Source: Chitinophagaceae bacterium
Lineage (GTDB): Bacteria; Bacteroidota; Bacteroidia; Chitinophagales; Chitinophagaceae
Reading direction: 5' to 3'
Assembly (NCBI GenBank): GCA_014379345.1
Contig: JACMLY010000170.1
Span: forward strand, 1 to 64,000
DNA length: 64,000 bases
Shown: in pieces, positions 11,495 through 19,992 of the stretch
Numbering within the stretch: position 1 is the stretch's first letter
Layout of the letters: every line of letters starts with the position of its first letter
Notes under the pieces: model-generated
The model's database searches: none
Told to the model about the DNA's origin: nothing
The model's input: the letters and a program-made list of their open reading frames with translations, nothing else
Position numbers and translations under genes: made by a program

Positions 11495-11519
11495 ATAAGA
11501 AAAGATATTAAAAATTAAT

Positions 11520-12104
11520 TCACTGTTGGAGTATCCTGCTTATGTATTTTCCAACGATATCAAATTCAAGATTGACAATTGAACCGGGATCTACCTGCCC
11601 GATATTGGTATACCTGAACGTATAGGGTACAATTGCCACTGAAAAATGATCTGGTCCAACATCAAATGCTGTAAGACTAGCCCCGTTTACGCTGATCGAT
11701 CCTTTTTCTATGATCAATTTTGTAAAAGCTTTCGGAAATTGAAATCTGTATATATGGCTTCCGTCCAAAGATTTCTTACCAATACACTCCCCGGTAGTAT
11801 CAACATGCCCCTGAACAATATGACCATCAAGCCTGCCATTCATAAGCATACAACGCTCCAGATTAACGAGGTCCCCTTTTTTCCAGTCTTCAAGATTGGT
11901 TTTTGCAAGTGTTTCCTGGACAGCAGTTACCTGGTGACCTTTATCATGTGTAGATTCAACGGTTAGGCAAACGCCGTTATGAGCCACACTCTGATCTGCC
12001 TTTAACTCACCCGAAATGGAAGATGAGATCCGAAAGCTTTTATTAGAGCCGTTCGAGATAATTTCCTCAATTACCCCTGTTGCTTCAATAATTCCTGTAA
12101 ACAT
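11520..12104 (-). CDS. ribE: Riboflavin synthase, alpha subunit
   Basis: MFTGIIEATGVIEE start; internally duplicated lumazine-binding domains; SVNGASLTAFDV. Confidence 0.96.
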   Translation of the reverse strand: MFTGIIEATGVIEEIISNGSNKSFRISSSISGELKADQSVAHNGVCLTVESTHDKGHQVTAVQETLAKTNLEDWKKGDLVNLERCMLMNGRLDGHIVQGHVDTTGECIGKKSLDGSHIYRFQFPKAFTKLIIEKGSISVNGASLTAFDVGPDHFSVAIVPYTFRYTNIGQVDPGSIVNLEFDIVGKYISRILQQ

Positions 12105-12159
12105 GCACTCGAAATTCGTTTTTTTTGTATTTAGATTTCCGGATTTCTGATTTTCGCTC

Positions 12160-12167
12160 TATATTTG
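12160..12167 (+). promoter_or_regulatory. -7 element TATATTTG for rpsU
   Basis: TAnnTTTG followed by CAGCCC, 33 nt upstream of the rpsU ATG. Confidence 0.45.
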
Positions 12168-12199
12168 CAGCCCTTAATCATTTTAAAGAGGTATCATAT

Positions 12200-12397
12200 A
12201 TGCTCATTATTGATTCAAAAGATTGCGAAAATATAGATAAGGCCCTCAAAAAGTATAAAAAGAAGTTTGAGAAGGCAAAAATATTGTTACAACTGAGAGA
12301 GCGCCAATCGTTTATTAAGCCGTCGATTAAACGTCGCGGGCAGGTATTAAAAGCTATTTACAAGCAAAAAGTAGCCAGCGGTCAGATCGAGGAATAA
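12200..12397 (+). CDS. rpsU: 30S ribosomal protein bS21
   Basis: MLIIDSKDCENIDKALKKYKKKFEKAKILLQLRERQSFIKPSIKRR; internal ATG preferred over the ORF-track start at 12125. Confidence 0.95.
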   Translation: MLIIDSKDCENIDKALKKYKKKFEKAKILLQLRERQSFIKPSIKRRGQVLKAIYKQKVASGQIEE

Positions 12398-12460
12398 CCT
12401 TCATCAGCTTTACTATAATCATAGCTGCAAAGTTTTATAGCTTTGTAGCTATTTTATTTT

Positions 12461-13354
12461 ATGGAAATACCATTTAATGGGGATACCCGATCCTTTCTCG
12501 ATTATCTAAAATTCGAGAAACGGTACTCTGCGAATACCATTCGGGCTTATCAGGACGATCTCAGCCAATTTCTTGGCTTCCTTCATTTTACCTATGGTCA
12601 ATTGCCTCTTTCAGAAATTACCTCGGGCCTTATCAGAAGCTGGCTCGCCTCATTAAAGGAGCAAAAAATTAGTTCCAAAACGCTCAACCGGAAGATATCA
12701 GCCTTAAAGTCATTTTTTAAGTATATGGTTAAAACAGGGGTCATAGAACAATCGCCCATGTTCACGATCGTATCGCCAAAGCTCAATAAAAGATTGCCAG
12801 TGTTTGTGGATGAGCGGGACATTCATGTTTTACTGAACAAAGTGGAATTTCCCGATTCCTGGAATGGCAGAACAGATAAACTGGCCATACATATTTTTTA
12901 TTATACCGGCATTCGCTTGTCTGAGCTTTTAAATTTGAAGGAAAATCAGGTTAATCGTTCTGTGATCAAGGTGACTGGTAAGGGTAACAAAGAAAGAATA
13001 ATACCTATAAACGAAGCTCTTTTTTCTCTGATAAATGCGTACGTGCAGGAAAAAAACCAAACAAATGTTGCAGACCGCACTTATTTATTGGTAAACCAAA
13101 AAGGCCGCAGGCTTTATCCCAAATATCTTTACCTGGTAGTAAGGAAATACCTGAGTATGGTAACTACCATCATCAAAAAAAGTCCCCATATTTTGCGGCA
13201 TAGTTTCGCGACCCATCTTACAAACCGCGGGGCCGACCTACATTCTGTAAAAGAGCTTCTTGGACACAGCAGCCTTGCGGCAACGCAGGTTTATACGCAT
13301 AATACCATCGAGAAACTCAAAGATGCGCATAAAAAAGCTCATCCGAAAGCCTAA
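12461..13354 (+). CDS. Tyrosine recombinase, XerC/XerD type
   Basis: TGIRLSELLNL, HILRHSFATHLTNRGADLHSVKELLGHSSLAATQVYTH with catalytic R-H-R-H-Y; about 297 aa with core-binding N-domain. Confidence 0.94.
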   Translation: MEIPFNGDTRSFLDYLKFEKRYSANTIRAYQDDLSQFLGFLHFTYGQLPLSEITSGLIRSWLASLKEQKISSKTLNRKISALKSFFKYMVKTGVIEQSPMFTIVSPKLNKRLPVFVDERDIHVLLNKVEFPDSWNGRTDKLAIHIFYYTGIRLSELLNLKENQVNRSVIKVTGKGNKERIIPINEALFSLINAYVQEKNQTNVADRTYLLVNQKGRRLYPKYLYLVVRKYLSMVTTIIKKSPHILRHSFATHLTNRGADLHSVKELLGHSSLAATQVYTHNTIEKLKDAHKKAHPKA

Positions 13355-13493
13355 TGTTAATGTTTGGAAAACAGCCTTTTATTTCATGAAATTTTAATTT
13401 GGAAAAAAACCACGCCTGAAGTAATTTCATCTTGAACCTCTAGAGTGCAAACTGGTTAGTTCTTTAATTTATTGTTCACTTAAATTGCGATTT

Positions 13494-13793
13494 ATGAACG
13501 TTAACATTCAGACCGTGCGGTTTAATGCCGATTCAAAATTGACAGAATACATATCTAAAAAACTTCAAAAGATCAACACCTTTCATGACCGCATTATTAA
13601 AGTAGATGTATTTTTAAAATTGGATAATGTGGTACACAAAATCAAAGACAAAATCGCAGAAATAAGAGTACAGGTTCCCAGGCATCAATTCTTTGTCAAA
13701 GCCTCTTCCAAATCCTTTGAAGAGTCGTTCGAAGCAGCGCTGGGATCTTTAATAAATCAAATAAAAAGACAAAAAGAAAAACAGGTAGCTTAA
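13494..13793 (+). CDS. Ribosome hibernation promoting factor (HPF/RaiA family)
   Basis: MNVNIQTVRFNADSKLTEYISKKLQKI...; ATG at 13494 preferred over the TTG at 13485. Confidence 0.9.
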   Translation: MNVNIQTVRFNADSKLTEYISKKLQKINTFHDRIIKVDVFLKLDNVVHKIKDKIAEIRVQVPRHQFFVKASSKSFEESFEAALGSLINQIKRQKEKQVA

Positions 13794-13806
13794 ATGATCA
13801 TGTAAA

Positions 13807-13837
13807 TAAAACCTCTTCGGAGGTTTTTCTTTTTTTA
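13807..13837 (+). terminator. Rho-independent terminator
   Basis: AAAACCTC TTCG GAGGTTTTTCTTTTTTT. Confidence 0.85.
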
Positions 13838-14007
13838 TAAAGCAGCGGAGACTTGTTTTGACAACCGCGTAGCTTAATTAAAATTTCCCCCATCGATTTA
13901 TGCCCCTTCTATATGCCAGATTAGTAGAGAGACTGCTGTGAAGTGAACTATTTAATTGCAATTTCTTTTTTGCAATATCAAACGCTAAAAAATTACAGAT
14001 CAAAATT

Positions 14008-14036
14008 TTGGGATTTAACAAATTCGTTTACCTTTG
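14008..14036 (+). promoter_or_regulatory. Bacteroidota sigma-A type promoter for the tRNA cluster
   Basis: TTG (14008-14010), 18 nt, TACCTTTG (14029-14036). Confidence 0.65.
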
Positions 14037-14148
14037 CCTTCCCAAAAAAATAGGTGGATTGGTGTGCATAGGAAGTTCTTTAAAATGGGACCAGGCGATT
14101 ACCAAATAGCTTTGTAAAGAAAATACACGCGGTGTAGGGTTCTAAATT

Positions 14149-14221
14149 GCCACTTTAGCTCAGCTGGTAGAGCAACTGATTTGTAATCAGTAGGTCGCTG
14201 GTTCGATTCCGGCAAGTGGCT
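14149..14221 (+). tRNA. tRNA-Thr(TGT)
   Basis: GCCACTT/AAGTGGC acceptor; anticodon arm CTGAT-TTGTA-ATCAG region with TGT; GGTTCGATTCC T-arm. Confidence 0.96.
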
Positions 14222-14231
14222 CTGAAAATTT

Positions 14232-14314
14232 GGGCAAGTAGCCAAGTGGCCAACGGCAACAGACTGTAAATCTGTCCTCTTCGGAGTTCGGTGGTTCGAA
14301 TCCATCCTTGCCCA
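14232..14314 (+). tRNA. tRNA-Tyr(GTA)
   Basis: GGGCAAG/CTTGCCC acceptor, long variable arm, anticodon GTA. Confidence 0.96.
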
Positions 14315-14319
14315 CAATT

Positions 14320-14429
14320 TAATGAGCTAATTAGCCGATATGCTGATATGCTAATGAATAAACAGAAGTTCTTTTTTTGCTGTACTATGCTGCATTAGCA
14401 AATTGGCTAATTAGCTTATTAGCACATTA
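14320..14429. repeat. Inverted array of imperfect octamers (TRATNNGC family)
   Basis: Left arm AATGAGC-TAATTAGC-CGATATGC-TGATATGC-TAATG; right arm reverse complement TAATGTGC-TAATAAGC-TAATTAGC-CAATTTGC-TAATGC. Confidence 0.8.
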
Positions 14430-14434
14430 TGTCT

Positions 14435-14507
14435 GCGGGAGTAGCTCATTTGGTAGAGCGATAGCCTTCCAAGCTATAGGTGGCGAGTTCGAGCCTCGTC
14501 TCCCGCT
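14435..14507 (+). tRNA. tRNA-Gly(TCC)
   Basis: GCGGGAG/CTCCCGC acceptor; anticodon loop CTTCCAA. Confidence 0.96.
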
Positions 14508-14576
14508 CATGTCAGTCGCAGTTTGCAGTTTAGGCTGCCTTGCCAGCTGCTTACTGAGAACTGCTCACTGAACTGC

Positions 14577-14619
14577 GCCGTTGTAGCTCAGTGGTAGAGC
14601 CTCCCGACTTTGGTCGGGA
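14577..14619 (+). pseudogene. 5'-half tRNA-Thr fragment ending in a TCCCGAC-TTTG-GTCGGGA hairpin
   Basis: 24 nt identical to the 5' end of the tRNA-Thr(GGT) at 14657, then a perfect 7-bp hairpin; no T-arm or acceptor 3' strand. Confidence 0.75.
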
Positions 14620-14656
14620 AGAAAAAATTGCGAAAGGATGGCTCACATCTTTACCA

Positions 14657-14728
<72 letters not shown>

Positions 14729-14756
14729 CAGTGCTTTTGAAGTGTGTTGACTTTCG

Positions 14757-14804
14757 ATAGAGCGTCCCGACCTAGTCGGGAGTTCGATTCTCATCAACGG
14801 CTCC
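14757..14804 (+). pseudogene. 3'-half tRNA-Thr fragment preceded by a TCCCGAC-CTA-GTCGGGA hairpin
   Basis: TAGAGC, hairpin, then GAGTTCGATTCTCATCAACGGCTC identical to the 3' end of the functional tRNA-Thr(GGT). Confidence 0.75.
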
Positions 14805-14977
14805 AGGTTTGGCTGAAGAACAATTAGAACGGTGTCCTGGGAAGGTTGTTGATTTTATTCAATAGCTTGCACAGTGAAAAAAGTAGAAGAGTGCGTCGCT
14901 AGGGTAGTTGAACAGACTTTCAGAAGCGGACTTGCATAAAACAAACATTGTAAAAACACAACTAAAAACAGATAACG

Positions 14978-16165
14978 ATGTCAAAAGAGACTTTTAAGAG
15001 GGATAAACCTCACCTCAACGTTGGTACTATTGGTCATATAGATCATGGAAAAACTACTTTGACGGCCGCTATTACCAGCATTCTTGCTGCGAAGGGGTTG
15101 GCAACTGCAAAGAAATACGATGAAATTGATGCCGCTCCTGAAGAAAAGGAAAGAGGTATTACGATAAATACTGCTCACGTAGAGTATCAAACCGCGAACA
15201 GGCACTATGCCCACGTTGATTGCCCCGGGCATGCTGACTATGTAAAGAATATGATTACCGGAGCAGCTCAGATGGATGGTGCAATACTGGTTGTGGCTGC
15301 TACCGACGGACCAATGCCTCAAACAAAAGAACATATTTTGCTGGCCCGACAAGTTGGTGTTCCCCGTATGGTTGTGTTTATGAATAAGGTTGACCTGGTA
15401 GATGATCCGGAACTTCTTGAATTGGTTGAAATGGAGATCCGTGAATTACTTACCTTTTATGGTTTTGATGGAGACAATACTCCCATTATTCAAGGCTCTG
15501 CAACCGGAGCATTAGCCGGAGACGAAAAATGGGTAAAGGCAATTGATCAGTTAATGGATGCAGTTGACAGTTATATACCATTACCTCCACGCCCGGTGGA
15601 CCAACCATTCCTGATGTCTGTGGAAGATGTGTTTTCTATCACAGGTCGTGGTACAGTTGCCACTGGTCGTATTGAAAGAGGTCGTATTAAAGTAGGAGAA
15701 GCTATTGAAATTGTTGGTTTGATGGAAGCTCCGCTGGCTTCTGTTGTAACTGGTGTTGAAATGTTCCGTAAATTATTAGATCAGGGTGAAGCTGGAGACA
15801 ATGCCGGGCTGTTATTACGGGGGATTGAAAAAACACAGATCCGACGTGGGATGGTTCTTTGTAAACCTGGATCCATTACACCCCACACTGAATTTAAGGG
15901 TGAGGTATATGTGTTAAGCAAGGAAGAAGGTGGTCGTCATACCCCGTTTTTTAATAAGTATCGTCCACAGTTTTATTTCCGTACTACGGATGTAACCGGC
16001 GAATGTGAACTTCCTGCCGGCACTGAAATGGTAATGCCAGGTGATAATACTAACCTTACTGTAAAGTTAATTCAGCCAATCGCGATGGAGAAAGGTTTGA
16101 AGTTTGCGATCCGTGAAGGCGGTCGTACAGTTGGTGCTGGTCAGGTTACTGAGATTCTAAAATAA
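14978..16165 (+). CDS. tuf: Elongation factor Tu
   Basis: [45 protein letters not shown], full length 395 aa. Confidence 0.99.
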   Translation: MSKETFKRDKPHLNVGTIGHIDHGKTTLTAAITSILAAKGLATAKKYDEIDAAPEEKERGITINTAHVEYQTANRHYAHVDCPGHADYVKNMITGAAQMDGAILVVAATDGPMPQTKEHILLARQVGVPRMVVFMNKVDLVDDPELLELVEMEIRELLTFYGFDGDNTPIIQGSATGALAGDEKWVKAIDQLMDAVDSYIPLPPRPVDQPFLMSVEDVFSITGRGTVATGRIERGRIKVGEAIEIVGLMEAPLASVVTGVEMFRKLLDQGEAGDNAGLLLRGIEKTQIRRGMVLCKPGSITPHTEFKGEVYVLSKEEGGRHTPFFNKYRPQFYFRTTDVTGECELPAGTEMVMPGDNTNLTVKLIQPIAMEKGLKFAIREGGRTVGAGQVTEILK

Positions 16166-16228
16166 GCCGGCTTGAAAGCTTCGGCTTTAGGCTTTGTAAA
16201 AGATCATTATCTTTACAATATAATTTCT

Positions 16229-16261
16229 AAAAGCTGTCCTGAATGTTTCGGGATAGCTTTT
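16229..16261 (+). terminator. Hairpin after tuf (terminator or processing site)
   Basis: AAAAGCTGTCCTGAA TGT TTCGGGATAGCTTTT; no good T-tract beyond the stem, tRNA-Trp starts 9 nt later. Confidence 0.4.
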
Positions 16262-16269
16262 AGCTTTCT

Positions 16270-16340
16270 ACGGGCATAGTTCAATGGTAGAATAGAGGTC
16301 TCCAAAACCTTCGATCTGGGTTCGAATCCTAGTGCCCGTG
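16270..16340 (+). tRNA. tRNA-Trp(CCA)
   Basis: ACGGGCA/TGCCCGT acceptor, discriminator G, anticodon loop CTCCAAA. Confidence 0.94.
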
Positions 16341-16344
16341 CTGG

Positions 16345-16448
16345 TTAATGTGCTAATATGCTGATGTGCTAATATGCTGATATGAAAGCATTAAAGCCAC
16401 AACAATTAAATTAGCACAGTAGCATATCAGCTAATTAGCAAATTAAAT
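16345..16448. repeat. Inverted array of imperfect octamers (same TRATNNGC family)
   Basis: Left TTAATGTGC-TAATATGC-TGATGTGC-TAATATGC-TGATATG; right arm reverse complement TAATTTGC-TAATTAGC-TGATATGC-TACTGTGC-TAAT. Confidence 0.82.
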
Positions 16449-16451
16449 TAC

Positions 16452-16646
16452 ATGAACAAAGTCACAACTTACTTTAAGGAATCTTACCGGGAATTGTTAG
16501 AGAAAGTGAGCTGGCCAACATGGAGTCAGTTGCAGCAGTCTACGGTCATTGTATTGGTAGCCACTTTAGTAATTACCGGTGTGGTATGGGCTATGGATCT
16601 TGTAGCTCAATCCGGTTTGAAATTAATCTATTCATTTTTTGGATAA
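16452..16646 (+). CDS. secE: Preprotein translocase subunit SecE
   Basis: 64 aa single-TM protein, YFKESYRELLEKVSWPTWSQLQQSTVIVL, between tRNA-Trp and nusG. Confidence 0.93.
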   Translation: MNKVTTYFKESYRELLEKVSWPTWSQLQQSTVIVLVATLVITGVVWAMDLVAQSGLKLIYSFFG

Positions 16647-17215
16647 TGGAAAATCAAGTTCAACAACAGCAGGAAACCAAATGGTACGTGTTGCGTGTAG
16701 TCAGTGGAAAAGAAAGAAAGGTAAAAGAATACCTGGATAAAGAAACGTCGAGAGGTGGTTGGACCGAGGTCGTTAAACAGGTTTTTCTGCCGGTCGAAAA
16801 AGTTTATAAAGTGCAGAATGGAAAGAAGGTTATGCGCGAAAGGAACTACTATCCCGGGTATGTAATGGTCGAAGTGACTGAGGGAAAGCTATCTGATGAC
16901 CTCCGCGATGCTATAAAGAATACTCCGAATGTTATTCATTTTTTAGGAAAAGAAGATCCCATTGCATTGCGTAAGGCCGAAGTCAATAAGATGCTAGGGA
17001 AGATGGATGAAATGGCTGAAGCCGGTGGTGTCAGCATGAGCGAGCCTTTTATCGTTGGTGAAACGATCAAGATCATCGAAGGGCCGTTCAATGATTTTAA
17101 TGGTATCATTGAAGAGGTAAATGATGAAAAAAAGAAATTGAAAGTAACCGTAAAGATATTTGGACGCTCAACACCTGTGGAATTAAATTACATGCAGGTA
17201 GAAAAACTTAGTTGA
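16646..17215 (+). CDS. nusG: Transcription termination/antitermination factor NusG
   Basis: KWYVLRVVSGKERKVKEYL, NYYPGYVMVE, FNDFNGIIEEV KOW region; start ATG overlaps the secE stop (TAATG). Confidence 0.96.
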   Translation: MENQVQQQQETKWYVLRVVSGKERKVKEYLDKETSRGGWTEVVKQVFLPVEKVYKVQNGKKVMRERNYYPGYVMVEVTEGKLSDDLRDAIKNTPNVIHFLGKEDPIALRKAEVNKMLGKMDEMAEAGGVSMSEPFIVGETIKIIEGPFNDFNGIIEEVNDEKKKLKVTVKIFGRSTPVELNYMQVEKLS

Positions 17216-17267
17216 TATAACTGGTATCTACACCTGATTTTACTTTACCTTAAAAAATATAAGGCAT

Positions 17268-17300
17268 AAAAAAACCCTCTGCAAAACAGAGGGTTTAAAA
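17268..17300. terminator. Bidirectional terminator between nusG and the convergent histone-like gene
   Basis: AAACCCTCT GCAAAAC AGAGGGTTT flanked by A-rich and T/A-rich runs. Confidence 0.75.
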
Positions 17301-17312
17301 ATTTGTGATAGG

Positions 17313-17714
17313 CTACATACTTCCATTGTCGTTGGAAGGTACATCATTCATACCACCTTCATTTGTGGTAGACGGTTCCTGGACCGGCGCTGGATTGGTT
17401 GATGTAGACCCCGATCCTGTGCCTCCTTTTCTTGCCCCACTTTTTTTCGAAGAAGTATTATTACGTCCGGACGATTTTTTTGCTGCCTTTTTAGGCGCCG
17501 CCTTTTTTGGCGCTGCTTTTTTGGGTGCTGATTTTTTTGAAGCTCCTTTTTTTGCGGCTTTTTTAGGCGCTGATTTTTTAGAAGCTCCCTTTTTTGCAGC
17601 TTTTTTATTACTGGCTTTTTTAGGTGCAGCTTTTTTCGCAGCTTTTTTTACAGATTTTTTCGCTGCCTTTTTAGGAGCTGCTTTTTTTGCTGACTTTTTC
17701 TTTGCTTTAGCCAT
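17313..17714 (-). CDS. Histone H1-like / AlgP-like Lys-Ala-Pro-rich DNA-binding protein
   Basis: MAKAKKKSAKKAAPKKAAKKSVKKAAKKAAPKK... repeats with a Ser/Asn/Gly tail. Confidence 0.82.
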   Translation of the reverse strand: MAKAKKKSAKKAAPKKAAKKSVKKAAKKAAPKKASNKKAAKKGASKKSAPKKAAKKGASKKSAPKKAAPKKAAPKKAAKKSSGRNNTSSKKSGARKGGTGSGSTSTNPAPVQEPSTTNEGGMNDVPSNDNGSM

Positions 17715-18016
17715 AGTGTGATTTGTTTTTAGTGTTGGGAAAATTCTTTTTAAATGCGCGGAAAAAATAAATTAATGTAAAAGCTACGGAGAAAAATTCA
17801 TTTGGAAAAAAACTATTCCAATACTTTGTTATTGGAAAATAATACGGTTACACGAAATCTTTTGTTGGATAAAATAAGGCAAACACATTCTTGTCTGATC
17901 GTCCTTATCCGGATGCTGATAATTGAAGAACACAGTTGTTGGTTAGTTTTCATTGACCCTTATTTGCGGCAACCGAAGGCCGCAAAAAAAAGTTTCATTT
18001 ATTACCATAAGTTTCC

Positions 18017-18024
18017 TAGTTTTG
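18017..18024 (+). promoter_or_regulatory. -7 element TAGTTTTG for rplK operon
   Basis: TAnnTTTG followed by CCACCCC, upstream of the boxA-like motif and rplK. Confidence 0.5.
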
Positions 18025-18106
18025 CCACCCCAAATTATAGTTCTTTAATACATGGCATTTGGGAGTTCCGCCTTGAGTGGGACGCTATCACCAAAAATTG
18101 AAAAAA

Positions 18107-18550
18107 ATGGCAAAAGAAATTACCGGCTACGTAAAGCTACAGGTAAAGGGCGGCCAGGCTAATCCTGCCCCTCCTGTAGGTCCTGCATTGGGTTCCAAGG
18201 GTATTAATATCATGGAATTCTGTAAACAATTCAACGCACGCACGCAGGACAAAATGGGAAAAGTGCTTCCTATATTAATCACTGTTTATTCTGATAAGTC
18301 TTTTGATTTCATTATCAAGACTCCTCCCGCATCCGTTCAGTTGCTGGAAGCTGCTAAGCTACCAAGTGGTTCCAAAGAGCCTAATCGCAGCAAAGTAGGC
18401 AAAGTAAATTGGTCACAGGTCGAGGCAATTGCCAAGGACAAAATGAGTGATCTTAATTGCTTTACCGTCGATAGCGCAATGCGCATGGTTGCTGGTACGG
18501 CTCGTAGTATGGGTATTACCGTTGATGGTAAAGCACCCTGGGAAAATTAA
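18107..18550 (+). CDS. rplK: 50S ribosomal protein uL11
   Basis: [49 protein letters not shown] at 18107 preferred over the ORF-track start. Confidence 0.98.
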   Translation: MAKEITGYVKLQVKGGQANPAPPVGPALGSKGINIMEFCKQFNARTQDKMGKVLPILITVYSDKSFDFIIKTPPASVQLLEAAKLPSGSKEPNRSKVGKVNWSQVEAIAKDKMSDLNCFTVDSAMRMVAGTARSMGITVDGKAPWEN

Positions 18551-18571
18551 ACTATCACTTTCAAAAACTGA

Positions 18572-19270
18572 ATGAAAATGGGATTCGCTAAAAAAAGAAA
18601 AGTAGTTGAAGGTAAGGTTGATAAAAGCAAGGCTTATTCACTAAAAGAAGCATCTTCACTTGTAAAAGAAGTAAATACTACAAAATTCGATGCGTCTGTA
18701 GACTTACATATCCGCTTGGGGGTAGATCCTAAAAAAGCTGACCAGGCTATCAGGGGCACTGTAAACTTACCACATGGTACGGGTAAAACCAAGAAGGTAT
18801 TGGTGCTATGTACCCCTGAAAAGGAAGCGGAAGCCAGAGCCGCGGGTGCCGACTTTGTAGGACTGGATGAATTTGTTCAAAAAATTGAAGCCGGCTGGGT
18901 GGATATTGATGTTATTGTTGCCACTCCTTCTGTAATGCCAAGGATTGGGAAGCTTGGAAAAATACTAGGCCCCCGTAACCTGATGCCCAACCCAAAAACA
19001 GGTACTGTGACTAATGATGTAGCTGCAGCTGTCAATGAAGTAAAAGGTGGTAAGATCGCTTTTAAAGTAGATAAGGCAGGTATAGTTCATGCTTCAATTG
19101 GGCGCGTGAGTTTTACTCCTGAAAAAATTGCTGAAAACAGTAACGAGCTGATTAATGCAATCATCAAGGCAAAACCTTCCTCTTCCAAAGGAACATATCT
19201 GAAAAGTGTTTTTATGGCCAGCAGCATGAGCCCTGGTATTTCCATAGACACTAAATCATTAATGAACTAA
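18572..19270 (+). CDS. rplA: 50S ribosomal protein uL1
   Basis: [42 protein letters not shown]. Confidence 0.98.
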   Translation: MKMGFAKKRKVVEGKVDKSKAYSLKEASSLVKEVNTTKFDASVDLHIRLGVDPKKADQAIRGTVNLPHGTGKTKKVLVLCTPEKEAEARAAGADFVGLDEFVQKIEAGWVDIDVIVATPSVMPRIGKLGKILGPRNLMPNPKTGTVTNDVAAAVNEVKGGKIAFKVDKAGIVHASIGRVSFTPEKIAENSNELINAIIKAKPSSSKGTYLKSVFMASSMSPGISIDTKSLMN

Positions 19271-19296
19271 TCTGTTAACAGATTCAATTATTTGTT

Positions 19297-19824
19297 ATGA
19301 CTAAACAAGAAAAAAACGAAGCTATTGAAGTGTTGAAAGAGAAATTCTCTCAATATAATAACTTCTATATTACCAATACAGAGTCCCTGAGTGTTGCCCA
19401 GGTGTCGAAACTCAGGCGCATATGTTTTGACAAAAATGTGGAAATGAAGGTGGCGAAGAACACCCTCATCCGCAAAGCACTGGAAGGATTGAACAACGAT
19501 CGGTTTTCAAACGTATACGAATCATTGCATGGCGTGACTGCGCTGTTGTTTTCTGAAAGTGCAAAAGAACCTGCTTTGATCATCAGCACTTTCCGCAAAG
19601 ACAGCAATGGTGAAAAACCTGTATTAAAAGCTGCTTTCATTGATGGTGATGTTTTTGCCGGCGATGATCAACTGAAGACATTAACATCTTTAAAAAGCAA
19701 GCAGGATCTTATTGGTGATATCATTGGATTATTGCAGTCGCCTGCTAAAAACGTTATCAGCGGTTTAAATGCTGGTGGTAAACTGGCAAGCCTGGTAAAA
19801 GCACTGGAAGAAAGAATTCAATAA
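19297..19824 (+). CDS. rplJ: 50S ribosomal protein uL10
   Basis: KNEAIEVLKEKFSQYNNFYITNTESLSVAQVSKLRR...; position in rplKAJL. Confidence 0.96.
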   Translation: MTKQEKNEAIEVLKEKFSQYNNFYITNTESLSVAQVSKLRRICFDKNVEMKVAKNTLIRKALEGLNNDRFSNVYESLHGVTALLFSESAKEPALIISTFRKDSNGEKPVLKAAFIDGDVFAGDDQLKTLTSLKSKQDLIGDIIGLLQSPAKNVISGLNAGGKLASLVKALEERIQ

Positions 19825-19825
19825 A

Positions 19826-19901
19826 TATGTAAGATGTTAGATGTACGATTTCAGTGCTGCATCTTGCATCTCACATCGTATATCACGCATTTAACATACT
19901 C
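19826..19901. repeat. Inverted array of imperfect heptamers (GYNNGAT family)
   Basis: Left GTAAGAT-GTTAGAT-GTACGAT; right arm reverse complement GTTAAAT-GCGTGAT-ATACGAT-GTGAGAT-GCAAGAT. Confidence 0.8.
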
Positions 19902-19992
19902 CCAGGCCTGAGGGGCAATAAAGGCAAAATTTTTTTAAACCATCCTCCGGATCCGCTTAACTTGGAAGTGAAGGGGGAAAAAATTGACAATT

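Noticed and set aside
12461-13354. Tyrosine recombinase as sign of an integrated element
   Set aside because: Looks like a housekeeping XerC/D next to rpsU and HPF; no attachment repeats or mobile cargo seen.
14099-14317. Minus-strand ORF MWARMDSNHRTPKRTDLQSVAVGHLATCPN...
   Set aside because: Antisense translation of the tRNA-Tyr and tRNA-Thr genes; a well-known type of spurious ORF.
14377-14571. Plus-strand ORF overlapping tRNA-Gly (GSSSFGRAIAFQAIGGEFEPRLPL)
   Set aside because: Translation of the tRNA-Gly gene and octamer repeat; not a protein gene.
14977-17215. tRNA-tuf-tRNA-Trp-secE-nusG order as novel
   Set aside because: This arrangement is common in Bacteroidota and other bacteria; only the interruptions around it are notable.
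17305-17721. 138-aa plus-strand Phe/Ala-rich ORF
   Set aside because: Exact antisense of the Lys-rich histone-like gene; composition is a mirror artefact.
17963-17986. TTTGCGGC-AACCGAAG-GCCGCAAA hairpin as terminator
   Set aside because: Followed by A-tract rather than T-tract in the plus direction and no T-tract in the minus direction; role unclear.
17802-18101. 99-aa plus-strand ORF upstream of rplK
   Set aside because: Runs across the rplK promoter and boxA-like leader; no recognisable motif.
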